From a virus: a stretch of 64,000 bases of DNA. Below, piece after piece: positions 8,171 to 16,608 of this stretch (the first letter of the stretch is position 1; every line of letters starts with the position of its first letter). The stretch covers positions 1-64,000 of the IMG/VR virus record IMGVR_UViG_3300023179_000011; one strand, written 5' to 3'. The position numbers were made by a program, and so were the translations under genes. A model generated the notes under the pieces. That model did not search any database, had not been told where the DNA came from, and saw nothing but the letters and a program-made list of their open reading frames with translations.

Positions 8171-8443
8171 GAAAGATTCTGAACTCAACTTGGGGCACAC
8201 TGGATACAGCCGCGCTTTCGGAACGTGAAAATACAGCCGCCCCAGCGGCACCCCTCCACCACAAACTAATCTGACATGCTCTTCTGTCGGTAATACCTCT
8301 GCGAGAATCTTACCGGAGAGAAGCTGCGCTACCACTAAACCCACGCCGCTATCGTTTGGAAAGAACGGTAGCGTACTCGGCGCGGCGTCGATGTTTAACA
8401 ACCACGTTAGCGCCGGATCTGCAGGTTTAATGAAATAACGCAT
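8156..8443 (-). CDS. Hypothetical protein, 95 aa
   Basis: Not recognised. It starts seven bases after the upstream stop with no clear ribosome site of its own, so it is probably translated by re-initiation. The sequence is beta-rich (GVGLVVAQLLSGKILAEVLP, EEHVRLVCGGGVPLGRLYFHV). Its last codons form the terminator stem, so it is the final gene of its transcription unit. Confidence 0.65.
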   Translation of the reverse strand: MRYFIKPADPALTWLLNIDAAPSTLPFFPNDSGVGLVVAQLLSGKILAEVLPTEEHVRLVCGGGVPLGRLYFHVPKARLYPVCPKLSSESFGGNV

Positions 8444-8449
8444 ATCAGA

Positions 8450-9769
8450 TTAGAACTTATCTGCAATCCGCATACGCGCGCTTTCGGCGCATTCGACAAT
8501 TGCATTACTACCGGCATCTTCCGAAGAATGATAGTCGCCGGCAATACGCATACGAACGCTTTCTGCGCACTTAACAGTTGCTACAGAGTTATCAGCTTCG
8601 AACGGCTGATAACTCGACCGCTTCGGAACAAACTCTACCGGCGCTAACAGCTCGCCGCGATACGGAAACGGCGTATTCTGCCATTCCGCCGCCCAGTTCA
8701 CCTGAATAGCACTGAGGCGACTCAGTACTAAAGGTTTAGCCGGAAACATTGCGGCTGTAAATAGCTCCTCATCGGTCGCTTCTCGTTGCGCCCGTTTTGA
8801 CGCGTGAAACCGCAAATAGTTTGCAGCTGCAGACGGCATCTGCTCAATAGCCGTTTTGATATCAATCTTTACCTCCAGCGGCTGGTCGGGAGATATCAGC
8901 GCGTCACACATTTCGTCCTCGGCAGGCTTAAGCTCGCCAAGTTCGGCATACATTTCGCGCAGTAAATCATCGACAACAAACTGGGGCATCCCCTCAGCAC
9001 TATCCAGTCCGTTCCGCGCCAGAATCTTGCCGGCCGGATTTGGTAGCGACACCGTAATGTCGCGAACAGTGCCAAACGGATTACGATCCATATCGCCCAA
9101 CACAGGCGAGAAATCTTCAATCGCAGCGTCGTGCTTGATCGCCTTGGTGACGTCCTTAGCCGATTCCTCGGTGAGCGCGGCAACATTAATGTAAGTCTTG
9201 TTGCCAAACTCCCGCAGCATGCTGTCGCGCAGCTTGCGGCGGTAAGTCTCTACCAATTCAGGCGGAGCATTCTGCACGGCCAGCGCGGTCAACTTATCCT
9301 CGTCGATCCGCATGTGGTCACGCACAGGAATGTACACCGCCGGCCAGCGGCAGGGCTCGAACGTTACCGTCTCGCCCCGCTTATCGGCATATCCGTAGTT
9401 GCAGATGTTATGAAGCATGTCACAGCCACGCTTTGCGTTGAGCCTGTGCTTCTGCTTGTTCATATTCAACTGCGCGCCAAAACCCTTGGTCGAAATTGGG
9501 GCACGAAAGTCCCACTTGCCAAGCGTTTCTAGCCATACGTCGCCGGACCGATCTGCCAGCGCCATTGCTGGAGACAGAGTCAGACCGCCATGCCTAGTTA
9601 CTTCAAGCACCAACGCCGAAGGACGAACATTATCGCCAAATCGCCTAATCGGCGAGTCAAACTTTTTGCCTTCGCCGGCCAGCCAGCTTACTGCTACGAG
9701 GTCTTCGCAGCGCGCCGCTACCCGATCGAAAGCCGCGATAATCGTTGCCTGTGTCTTCGCGATATCCAC
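8450..9769 (-). CDS. Hypothetical protein with duplicated C-terminal motif, 439 aa
   Basis: Not recognised. GTG start with AAAGGAG six bases upstream. The body is mixed alpha/beta with no clear enzyme motif. The last 50 residues contain two near-copies of one 15-17 residue unit (ATVKCAESVRMRIAGDY and AIVECAESARMRIADKF) separated by a Ser/Asp/Gly linker; the DNA is also repeated, so this is a recent small tandem duplication. The unit could be a short peptide tag or assembly motif. No membrane segment or signal peptide. Confidence 0.7.
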   Translation of the reverse strand: MDIAKTQATIIAAFDRVAARCEDLVAVSWLAGEGKKFDSPIRRFGDNVRPSALVLEVTRHGGLTLSPAMALADRSGDVWLETLGKWDFRAPISTKGFGAQLNMNKQKHRLNAKRGCDMLHNICNYGYADKRGETVTFEPCRWPAVYIPVRDHMRIDEDKLTALAVQNAPPELVETYRRKLRDSMLREFGNKTYINVAALTEESAKDVTKAIKHDAAIEDFSPVLGDMDRNPFGTVRDITVSLPNPAGKILARNGLDSAEGMPQFVVDDLLREMYAELGELKPAEDEMCDALISPDQPLEVKIDIKTAIEQMPSAAANYLRFHASKRAQREATDEELFTAAMFPAKPLVLSRLSAIQVNWAAEWQNTPFPYRGELLAPVEFVPKRSSYQPFEADNSVATVKCAESVRMRIAGDYHSSEDAGSNAIVECAESARMRIADKF

Positions 9770-10052
9770 TACTAACTCCTTTTCTCAAGTTACCATCCCT
9801 GACGGATTTGGATTCAAAGTGTTTCGACGAATATAAGGCCCAGTCGTTCGGTGATACGACAATTTCCTCATAGTCTCCACTTGAAGTCTTGTCATAAAAC
9901 TGAACGATGGTCCGGGTTACATCGAGAACTTCCTGTCTGCGAACAGGCCGTCCTTTGAATCGCACAACGTTACGCAAACACGCGTTCCCCCTTACAGCTT
10001 TAAAGCTGCAGTTATTAGTGCTGCCCGCGCTCAACGATAAAACGCGGTACAA
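9657..10052 (-). CDS. Hypothetical protein, uncertain limits, 131 aa or less
   Basis: Not recognised. The frame is open from 10052 to 9657, but the only 5' starts are TTG or GTG: TTG at 10052, a TTG at about 9977 with AAGGGGG upstream, or a GTG nearby. The middle (VLDVTRTIVQFYDKTSSGDYEEIVVSP) reads like a real protein. The last 113 bases overlap the next gene in another frame and encode an Arg/Ser/Gly-rich tail unlike the rest, so the true 3' end may be shortened by a sequence error or the overlap may be genuine. Without it there would be an unexplained 315-base gap. Confidence 0.45.
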   Translation of the reverse strand: MYRVLSLSAGSTNNCSFKAVRGNACLRNVVRFKGRPVRRQEVLDVTRTIVQFYDKTSSGDYEEIVVSPNDWALYSSKHFESKSVRDGNLRKGVSSGYREDTGNDYRGFRSGSGALRRPRSSKLAGRRRQKV

Positions 10053-10084
10053 TAAATATGCCAGATTATGCTGAAAAATTTAGT

Positions 10085-10537
10085 TCAGCTATCTGGGTCA
10101 GGCAACACGCCGTCGAAGACGTTTAAAGAGCCGTCGTCTTCGTCAGAAAAGAAGTCGCCAGAGTTCACGGACAATTTTGGCGACGCTGGTGTTTTAATCT
10201 CGGGCGGGGTTTCCAAATGAACCGGATCAATACCTAGATAACCAGTGTCGTCAGGCTCTAGGCTGTCTGTGGATATGTCGAAGAGCGGCATATTGCCCCA
10301 CGGCGTCAACAAATGCCTGAACGGCGGTTTAGATATGTTTAACCGCACGCCGGCAAAGCTGAACACGCTCACGTCTTTGTTGATGAGTTCTTTTAATCGC
10401 GCGGTTAATTTTTCTAACTCGTCAAACTCCTCTACTTTGAAATCACCCTCGGGGCTAAGGATGACAGCATAGTAGTGCCCCGGAGACTCAGCGCCGTCTG
10501 GGGTAATTTTCGGTTCTGTTGCTGGCGCGTCGTCCAT
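10085..10537 (-). CDS. Hypothetical acidic protein, 150 aa
   Basis: Not recognised. ATG with GAGAG upstream, one base after the preceding gene's stop. A compact N-terminal part (about 20-90) has HYYAVILSPEGDF and a helix rich in Glu/Lys; the C-terminal 60 residues are Pro/Asp/Ser-rich (LEPDDTGYLGIDPVHLETP, SDEDDGSLNVF) and likely disordered. No known motif. Confidence 0.65.
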   Translation of the reverse strand: MDDAPATEPKITPDGAESPGHYYAVILSPEGDFKVEEFDELEKLTARLKELINKDVSVFSFAGVRLNISKPPFRHLLTPWGNMPLFDISTDSLEPDDTGYLGIDPVHLETPPEIKTPASPKLSVNSGDFFSDEDDGSLNVFDGVLPDPDS

Positions 10538-10538
10538 A

Positions 10539-11180
10539 TCAGTCTCTCATGTCTAGCGGATCTTTACCGTTAAACCCAGCCATCAGACCAGCCTTGTATA
10601 TGCTCGGCGGGATGAGGTGTGAGTGCGCTGTACTGACTCGGCGGGCAACAGCCGGCCCGTTGAACTGCGGTTCTACATAAACAACAAACTTGTTAGACAT
10701 AACACCCGCAACGTGCACTTCTAACGTCTGACCGGTTCGTGACGTCGGGTCAGGTATCAGAACGGTCTGCATAAACGAACTGGCAAAAACATGCGTGTGC
10801 TGATTCGAGTATGCGATACCGCCAAGAAACTCGAAGCACTCTTCTTTTCGGCGGTGGTCGATGCAGTATAGCCGCTTGTCCCAGTTAACCGCCTGCGGCC
10901 GATTGGGAGCGGGCATAACGCCGAACCCAAAAAAAAATCTTTCTTTGTCCCGCGCAAGATCGACAAAAAACGGCCGTAGATCTTTTGACTCGGCTGGAAA
11001 CCGCGCGTCGAACTCTATTACCGGGTCGCGGTCGAAGCCGCCGTGCGTAAACAACAACGCGCCGGTAAACAAAACAAGCGGGTGCTCGCGTCGGCTAAAG
11101 GCGTCTGCGCACGACAACGGCGCAATCGAGTCAGCGCCGATAACCTCGTCAATTTGAACAAACGTATCCGGCCGTTTCAT
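10539..11180 (-). CDS. Hypothetical protein, 213 aa
   Basis: Not recognised. ATG six bases after the stop of the RuvC-like gene, so probably coupled to it. Globular, aromatic-rich composition (ERFFFGFGVMPAPNRP, CIDHRRKEECFEFLGG) with several His that do not form a familiar metal motif. It lies between the resolvase and an acidic protein. Confidence 0.65.
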   Translation of the reverse strand: MKRPDTFVQIDEVIGADSIAPLSCADAFSRREHPLVLFTGALLFTHGGFDRDPVIEFDARFPAESKDLRPFFVDLARDKERFFFGFGVMPAPNRPQAVNWDKRLYCIDHRRKEECFEFLGGIAYSNQHTHVFASSFMQTVLIPDPTSRTGQTLEVHVAGVMSNKFVVYVEPQFNGPAVARRVSTAHSHLIPPSIYKAGLMAGFNGKDPLDMRD

Positions 11181-11186
11181 TCGGCA

Positions 11187-11828
11187 TCACTGTTTTTTTG
11201 CGTTCGTTAGGCCGGCATTTGTTGTCTGAATCAAAAGCAATAAAACAAACGCCGCGTCCACCACATTGTCGATACCAGTGGATTTATATTTCGCGGAGTC
11301 AAAAGCGGCGCCGAGCGATTTATTTGCAGCAGCAATCATATCTTCTTTGCTTGACTTGCCATTTCCTGTTGCAAATTTTTTGATTGTGCTGATAGCAAAA
11401 CCACTTGATATCAAATCCGCCTCTTCGGCCCACGTCGCTACCGTAACCTTCATGCCGCCCAGCACTTCAGATGCAGTGGCAACACGAGACAGAACCGCAG
11501 GTATACCAAACTTTTTGTTAACAAAGAACTCCCGCGGAGGCGTGTATTTTACGTCCTCGTAACCAATGACATCTGGAGCGACGGTGTTCAAAAACGCGCG
11601 CAACCGCACAAAACGAGCGGCGCCGGATTCGAGCCCTTGTACCGACAAGTCCCACTGAAACAGCTGCAACTTTTCCTGCAGCATCTTCTTGCCCGGAACG
11701 AAGTCATATATGGCGACTCCGCAATTGCTACCCAAGTCAAGACCAAGGAACCTAATCGCGTCGGCCGGCTTTTTATCCAGCTTTGCCCCAAACTGCTTGG
11801 GGTCCTTGTACATCCTGTACTTAGGCAC
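11187..11828 (-). CDS. RuvC-like Holliday junction resolvase (RNase H fold)
   Basis: Likely cuts branched DNA before packaging or during recombination. The RNase H fold is shown by the first strand 'IRFLGLDLGSNCGVAIYD' (Asp31), the second acidic site 'DVIGYEDVKY' (Glu91), and the C-terminal acidic pair 'GIDNVVDAAF' (Asp187, Asp191). 'GNGKSSKEDMIAAA' near 155-168 matches the 'G.G.A.K..V' helix segment of RuvC proteins. 213 aa is a little longer than E. coli RuvC. GTG start with AGGAGA upstream. RecA, Rad50/Mre11 and helicase genes lie further upstream on the same strand. Confidence 0.8.
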   Translation of the reverse strand: MPKYRMYKDPKQFGAKLDKKPADAIRFLGLDLGSNCGVAIYDFVPGKKMLQEKLQLFQWDLSVQGLESGAARFVRLRAFLNTVAPDVIGYEDVKYTPPREFFVNKKFGIPAVLSRVATASEVLGGMKVTVATWAEEADLISSGFAISTIKKFATGNGKSSKEDMIAAANKSLGAAFDSAKYKSTGIDNVVDAAFVLLLLIQTTNAGLTNAKKQ

Positions 11829-11837
11829 GCAGCTCTC

Positions 11838-12512
11838 CTATTTCGGGCCAGTGTAATCGGTTTGTGTATTCGACCAATTAACGAAGCGCCGCCATAACGA
11901 CGGGCGCTTTTTTTCACTCTCGGCGAGCGCTTGTTTACACTCGCTGAGTTTTTCGTTAGCGGTCTGCAACTCCTTATACACCACATTCAGCCGAGTCTGC
12001 AATACGTCGTTCATCATTTTCAGGTGCTCAGCCATGAAATTGACGTTATAGGTTGGCGTGCCGTTACGAGAAGCAAACTCAACGACAGTGGCAGCGAAGC
12101 GCGCCATACCAGCGGCGGCCGGAGATTCTTCACCAATCACGGATACTTCACGCACGCCTTTAAACCACGCCGCACAGAACACCTCACCAATAGACGCAAA
12201 CAGCGCTAGCCGCACTGGATATCTAAACGCAAAAAAATCACGACGATTCAGCGCTTGCTCAAACGTGCGCACCGGGTCGGCGCCGTTGACGAAATCGCGC
12301 TGCGCGGCGGCGAGCGCTTCTGCGATTTTGACAATCTCATCCTGCGAGATGTTGTTTTCTTCGTACCACTTTAGCGCGTCATCTGTGCGGGCGGCCGGAT
12401 CAAGATTTTCAATGGCGCGCACCATCAACGTGGGTGTTATGTACGCGTAGTCGCGCTCGGGGTTATACAGGGGCCCGCTGTCACCTTTTTGCCTGTAGCC
12501 AATGCTGCTCAT
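11838..12512 (-). CDS. Hypothetical protein with C-terminal coiled coil, 224 aa
   Basis: Not recognised. The ATG at 12512 has AAAGGA five bases upstream; a TTG at 12539 would lengthen it into the upstream gene. The N-terminal two thirds are helical (ALFASIGEVFCAAWFKGV, GMARFAATVVEFAS); residues about 170-205 form a predicted coiled coil (MMNDVLQTRLNVVYKELQ, ANEKLSECKQALAESE). A possible oligomeric structural or regulatory protein. Confidence 0.65.
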   Translation of the reverse strand: MSSIGYRQKGDSGPLYNPERDYAYITPTLMVRAIENLDPAARTDDALKWYEENNISQDEIVKIAEALAAAQRDFVNGADPVRTFEQALNRRDFFAFRYPVRLALFASIGEVFCAAWFKGVREVSVIGEESPAAAGMARFAATVVEFASRNGTPTYNVNFMAEHLKMMNDVLQTRLNVVYKELQTANEKLSECKQALAESEKKRPSLWRRFVNWSNTQTDYTGPK

Positions 12513-12522
12513 AAAATCCTTT

Positions 12523-13374
12523 CTATGACGCGGATTCAACTTGTCGCGAAGCGGTGTTCCGACAACGGACGCACATTACGCCGGAGTCTCTAGGATCAAA
12601 AAACGCGTCCGTTTGACAGGCCGGGCAGAACCTAGTGACATACGTACGCTGATGCGTAGCAAACATACACTGGTCTGCACCTAACCAGCAATGAACGCAA
12701 GAATGTTCGTACCCTTCTGGACACGGGCGTGCGCGGGTACGGACCTCGATAAGCCCGCGATTGTCACGAAGCATACTGCTACTGACGCTGACTTTGGAAA
12801 ACACGGGCTGCTCGCGACTTCGTTCAGCTTCGACATGCGCGAAAAACAACAAGTTTAAAAAGTGCATAGCCGTCGTGTACGGGTAAGCACCCCACGGGGC
12901 TGAAAAACCGAGTGTCTGCGAGATAGCCCGGCAACTGTTTTGAGAGAAGAACGGCGTAATTAACATAGCCGTAGGCGTACCGCCGACGGCGCGACATTCA
13001 AGAATATACCCCGACGTTGTTTTACGCTTGTAAGGCCGCACACCCTCAACACACACCGGAACGAGTTCGTCTTCGAGCTGGCGCGTCCACGGCAAAACAG
13101 GCAACCCGGCTTTAAGCGTCTCAATATTGCCGGCTAGCCGCCAAGCCAACCCGTAAGCGGCCTGCCGCGAGAGCCGCGTGCCGGCGAGCGCACGAATAGA
13201 ATCAAACACGGCTGGCTGAGATACCGATGCCGGTAGCTCCGCCAGAACGTCGCGACAAATGTCACGCAGCGTCTCTCCGGCCACATTAGCGTCTATGTAT
13301 GGCCGAAGAGCCCGCTCTGCAAGTTTATCGCGACACTGCCGTAATCGCGCATAACTAAACGGAGGGCGTTTCAT
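12523..13374 (-). CDS. Hypothetical protein with C-terminal zinc-ribbon, 283 aa
   Basis: Function not recognised. The N-terminal 100 residues are helical and Arg-rich. The C-terminus holds clustered Cys/His: 'HSCVHCWLGADQC', then 'CPACQTDAFFD' and 'VMCVRCRN', giving two or more CxxC pairs as in zinc ribbons of replication or transcription proteins. Start overlaps the upstream gene by 20 bases, with GGCGGAT before the ATG. It could bind nucleic acid, but no domain family is clear. Confidence 0.65.
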   Translation of the reverse strand: MKRPPFSYARLRQCRDKLAERALRPYIDANVAGETLRDICRDVLAELPASVSQPAVFDSIRALAGTRLSRQAAYGLAWRLAGNIETLKAGLPVLPWTRQLEDELVPVCVEGVRPYKRKTTSGYILECRAVGGTPTAMLITPFFSQNSCRAISQTLGFSAPWGAYPYTTAMHFLNLLFFAHVEAERSREQPVFSKVSVSSSMLRDNRGLIEVRTRARPCPEGYEHSCVHCWLGADQCMFATHQRTYVTRFCPACQTDAFFDPRDSGVMCVRCRNTASRQVESAS

Positions 13375-14002
13375 CAGATCCGCCCAGAGTTATAGGGCCG
13401 GCGGGAACAGTGGCAGCGGCGGTGTCAACCGTCGTGATATCACCTGTCCCGGCACGAACAACAACCTTCCGATCGGGGTTGTTGGCTTCCCACTGCTGGC
13501 GCGCTTTGGTGCAGGTTTCTTCTGCGCTAGTAGCTGTCTCTTTTACAGCCAACGCTTCCTGCTCTAGTGCCAAAATAATCGTACCCAGTTCGCTCGACAG
13601 CAAATTAGAAATGTCGCCGACGCAGACAACATTTTTAATGTGAGCTACGACCGGCTCTGCTTCTTTGCCATCTTTAACTGGGCGGAACGTGATCGCGATG
13701 TCCTCGATTTTGATTGTCTCGGGGATCGGGTCACTCAGCGTTTTGCCGTGTAGTTCAGCGCCAATCTGCCGCAGCGCATTGAACCGCGCATACATTTCTT
13801 CCATGCGTGCGGCAGCGTCCTTAATAAGCGCCGACGGATTTACACGTACTGTTTGCGGCTGTTGATTTGCCGCTGCCTGCAACGCTTTCGCAAGAGACGT
13901 TGCGTCCATCTTGATCGGCACGGTGACGTTTGTGGTACCACCCGTACCAGCCGCCGGCCTGTTGTCTGTCTTAACCGCATCGACAATCGTCGTCTTCGTC
14001 AT
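13355..14002 (-). CDS. Hypothetical protein, Thr/Ala-rich, 215 aa
   Basis: Not recognised. I choose the ATG at 14002 (MTKTTIVDAVK), with AAGGAC upstream; the open frame continues to 14038 inside the upstream gene. Gly/Thr-rich stretches flank a central charged region with a helix (DAAARMEEMYARFNALRQI) and beta segments (VVAHIKNVVCVGDIS). The last 40 residues are low-complexity Thr/Ala/Gly. The composition suits a virion or DNA-associated protein, without proof. Confidence 0.65.
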   Translation of the reverse strand: MTKTTIVDAVKTDNRPAAGTGGTTNVTVPIKMDATSLAKALQAAANQQPQTVRVNPSALIKDAAARMEEMYARFNALRQIGAELHGKTLSDPIPETIKIEDIAITFRPVKDGKEAEPVVAHIKNVVCVGDISNLLSSELGTIILALEQEALAVKETATSAEETCTKARQQWEANNPDRKVVVRAGTGDITTVDTAAATVPAGPITLGGSDETPSV

Positions 14003-14012
14003 TGTTTCGTCC

Positions 14013-14417
14013 TTAAAAAGTTTTGACCGCGAAACCAAACCAATAACGTAACCCGCTGTTCAAACCGGTATCGGGATCATACAGCAGCTCAACCGGATTA
14101 CCAGTCGCCACATAAAAATGATTGACCGGTTTGGGGAGATAAGCTGCGCAAGATAGCCCGAGTTGCAGCAGAAATGCCATCGCAAGATCTGCTGCCGGAT
14201 TCAAATCGTACGAAAAAAGCGGAATACGTAAATACTCGTCGTGCTCCGAAAACGCCCAAACGGGCTGCTCGCCGGGGTTATAGGCGGCGTACAAAATATG
14301 CCACTTTGAGCCGCCCACCTCGTCTATCGGCTTTATAAGCGCCGGCTCAAACGGAACGCCCTCGGGCCAGCGCTCTCTTGTTTTTTTCATATCTAAACGC
14401 GCGACTGAGACTTTCAT
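14013..14417 (-). CDS. Hypothetical protein, 134 aa
   Basis: Not recognised. ATGA overlap with the upstream glycosyltransferase gene (the A of the stop is shared), so translation is coupled. The protein is rich in aromatic residues and Pro (KWHILYAAYNPGEQPVWAF, NSGLRYWFGFAVKTF), consistent with a small beta-rich fold. No Cys clusters or membrane segment. Confidence 0.65.
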   Translation of the reverse strand: MKVSVARLDMKKTRERWPEGVPFEPALIKPIDEVGGSKWHILYAAYNPGEQPVWAFSEHDEYLRIPLFSYDLNPAADLAMAFLLQLGLSCAAYLPKPVNHFYVATGNPVELLYDPDTGLNSGLRYWFGFAVKTF

Positions 14418-15112
14418 GCTGTCATCGTCCTTGGGGCTGCTGTCTCGACGCCGGAGTCATTGACGTTAATTTTTACGCCCTCTCGAAAATGGCAGAACCT
14501 GATGTCTTGGTGTTTAAAGGCAGCACCAAGCACGCGTTCACCATATTTCTGCTGAAAGCCAGCCGGCGGAAAATTGAATTGATACAGCAGCTCTGTTTTG
14601 ATTGCCCACCAGCCGCCGATCACGTACGGCAAGTATGTTTTTTCATACTCCGGGTTAAACCACGGCTGCTGTTCAATCCACCGCAGCTGCTCATCTGGCA
14701 ACTTGGCGCGCTCTACTGACCCAACAAGATTGCACCCGTTTACATGCGTTATTACCCGATCAAGCCAGTTGTGCGCGCCGTCAGTCGGCTCAAGATACGA
14801 ATCGTGATCAAACCACATCGTAATTGGCTCACGAACAGCTGGCTCATACAACATGCGCCGCATCATCGGATACTTCATCAAGTTCTCGGCGCTGTGAAAA
14901 ATTGTGGCCGAGTGAAAATAGTCGGCAATCTGTTGAACTAGAAATTGAGTCGTGTCTGGCCCCACGGCGTTGCAACCAAAACGAAAAGAAACGTTTCGAG
15001 CGGCTAACTCGCGCATAGGTTCGTTAAGAACGCGCTGAGCGAGTTTAAAGTGTTTGTCTTCTGCGCCGTAAAACAAAACGCAGACACAAACAGATGCGGC
15101 TCCATCCGCCAT
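14414..15112 (-). CDS. Glycosyltransferase, GT-A fold (GT2-like)
   Basis: Probable sugar transferase acting on an unknown acceptor. The start 'SVCVCVLFYGAEDKHFKLAQRVL' is the nucleotide-sugar-binding strand of GT-A enzymes; 'ITMWFDHDSYLEP' near residue 97-109 carries the DxD-type metal motif (Asp-His-Asp). 'PYVIGGWWAIKTELLYQFNF' near 163-182 matches the acceptor-side 'GG...+R.....G' segment. At 232 aa it is a minimal catalytic domain. ATG with GGAG eight bases upstream. With the GT4-like gene near the portal it makes two sugar transferases in the window. Confidence 0.68.
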   Translation of the reverse strand: MADGAASVCVCVLFYGAEDKHFKLAQRVLNEPMRELAARNVSFRFGCNAVGPDTTQFLVQQIADYFHSATIFHSAENLMKYPMMRRMLYEPAVREPITMWFDHDSYLEPTDGAHNWLDRVITHVNGCNLVGSVERAKLPDEQLRWIEQQPWFNPEYEKTYLPYVIGGWWAIKTELLYQFNFPPAGFQQKYGERVLGAAFKHQDIRFCHFREGVKINVNDSGVETAAPRTMTA

Positions 15113-15136
15113 ACACGACTCCGTTCAACTAGTTAA

Positions 15137-15685
15137 CTACAACCTCACCGGCGTTAAAGCCGCTTTTGCCACGGCCACCGGCATGACAACCGGCGGTACG
15201 CGCGAACGACCAAGTAGCTTCAGCGCCCGCATCACATTGTGCTGCGAAGGCGGTAAATCCTTCTTGGCGTCTTTGACCATCTTATCGACCAGTTCAAGAA
15301 ACGTCGTGCGTTCTTTCACAGACGAAAAATTAAACCGGACAGAAAACTGAGTTACTGTCTTACCTGCATGCTCGTCAGCGACGTCGCAGCGATCCCACGC
15401 AGACTTATCATCGCCGCGGGTGTATACGCAGGCAATACGACCAAGAAAGTCATAGACTACGATAACAGCCGACTTGTCAACATCACCAACTAACGAAAAG
15501 GCGTGAGGAAACTGAGTCGCCGGGATAAACGGCAATTTCGCGACAACATTCTCGTCAAGTTCGAGACGCTGTAGCTGCAACGGAAATGTGCGATGTCCGT
15601 GCGCATCGTCTTTGATAAAGAATTCAGCCTCCAGCGCGCCAACGCCGGGCTCAATCACAACTGGAACATTACGTACAGAAAACAT
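15137..15685 (-). CDS. Hypothetical protein, 182 aa
   Basis: Not recognised. Strong AGGAGG four bases before the ATG, so likely well expressed. Beta-rich through about residue 125 (VVIEPGVGALEAEFFIKDD, SAVIVVYDFLGRIACVY), followed by a helical, Lys-rich segment and a hydrophobic C-terminus (VVMPVAVAKAALTPVRL). Nothing identifies its role. Confidence 0.7.
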   Translation of the reverse strand: MFSVRNVPVVIEPGVGALEAEFFIKDDAHGHRTFPLQLQRLELDENVVAKLPFIPATQFPHAFSLVGDVDKSAVIVVYDFLGRIACVYTRGDDKSAWDRCDVADEHAGKTVTQFSVRFNFSSVKERTTFLELVDKMVKDAKKDLPPSQHNVMRALKLLGRSRVPPVVMPVAVAKAALTPVRL

Positions 15686-15693
15686 AAAACCTC

Positions 15694-16581
15694 CTAACGC
15701 GTCATATCAGACCGGCGACGCGGCGAAGCTTCATGCTCTTCCGTATCGTCTTCACTCTCTTCCCGCTTGTTCAGCTCTTCCTGAACCTTTGCACACATCG
15801 CGCGGTGATCCGCAACAATGTCAGACATCTTCTCAAAGTTTTCGATGATCTCGGCAAAATAGCCTTGAACAGTTGCATCGAACTTTGACGGCGCAGCATT
15901 CACGATGTCGTCGTAAATGTTGTCGCGCTTTTCGCTAAGCCATAGCGAATCAGAACGAGAAATCCATCGGCGCTGGTGCTGCAGCAAATCATGTAGCTGC
16001 TGCTTGAGCCCCTTTGGCGACTGATGCATGCGGCCGCTGCTCTTCTGTTTGCCCCGCATTTCCTGAAGCTCAGTCGCCAGCGTACGTGCTGTGTAAGCCT
16101 CCTCCGCGCACTTCTCCTCGACCGCAGCGCGCTGCTGATCGTCGGGAATCTGCGTGAGCAGCTGTACGTGCGATGTCGTCAGCCGCCACCGCGGGCGATC
16201 AGGACAACGCAAGCTGAGCAGGCGGATAATTTCCGCCTCGCTCGGATACTTCTCAAAGAAGTTCACGGCACCACGCATCTGCTCGACGGTATAAACCGGC
16301 GCAAAAATCGACATGAGCAGTGACGCCCCGTCGATGTGCTGCGCCTGCTGTTCCGCCGTCAGATAACGCTCTGGATCTCCTTTTACCTCCGAAATAAGCT
16401 TGCCAATCCGCCAGTAAGCGCGCAGGCTAGCTTCCTGCGCGTCACTGAACAAACCGTCGATTTCGGACACGACGTCCTGCAACTCAGGCGTCAAATTCTC
16501 CGTAGCTACTAAGAGCGGCGAGTTACGTGACTCGACCATATCAGCCTGAATCATCGCTGCCGCCTTAGACTTCCTACCCAT
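15694..16581 (-). CDS. DUF1016-N-like DNA-binding protein, 295 aa
   Basis: Tentative. Residues 45-65 (EASLRAYWRIGKLISEV) and 130-170 (WRLTTSHVQLLTQIPDDQQR, EEAYTARTLATELQEMRGK) resemble the helical N-terminal domain of DUF1016/PDDEXK proteins, where 'YW.IG..I' and 'L.WSH...L....' segments precede a nuclease domain. No nuclease motif follows here; the rest is helical and charged, ending with an acidic then Arg-rich tail. GGGAG precedes the ATG. A DNA-binding regulator or partitioning-type role is possible. Confidence 0.55.
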   Translation of the reverse strand: MGRKSKAAAMIQADMVESRNSPLLVATENLTPELQDVVSEIDGLFSDAQEASLRAYWRIGKLISEVKGDPERYLTAEQQAQHIDGASLLMSIFAPVYTVEQMRGAVNFFEKYPSEAEIIRLLSLRCPDRPRWRLTTSHVQLLTQIPDDQQRAAVEEKCAEEAYTARTLATELQEMRGKQKSSGRMHQSPKGLKQQLHDLLQHQRRWISRSDSLWLSEKRDNIYDDIVNAAPSKFDATVQGYFAEIIENFEKMSDIVADHRAMCAKVQEELNKREESEDDTEEHEASPRRRSDMTR

Positions 16582-16608
16582 TGAATCTCTCCCTATAAGT
16601 GAGGTTAA

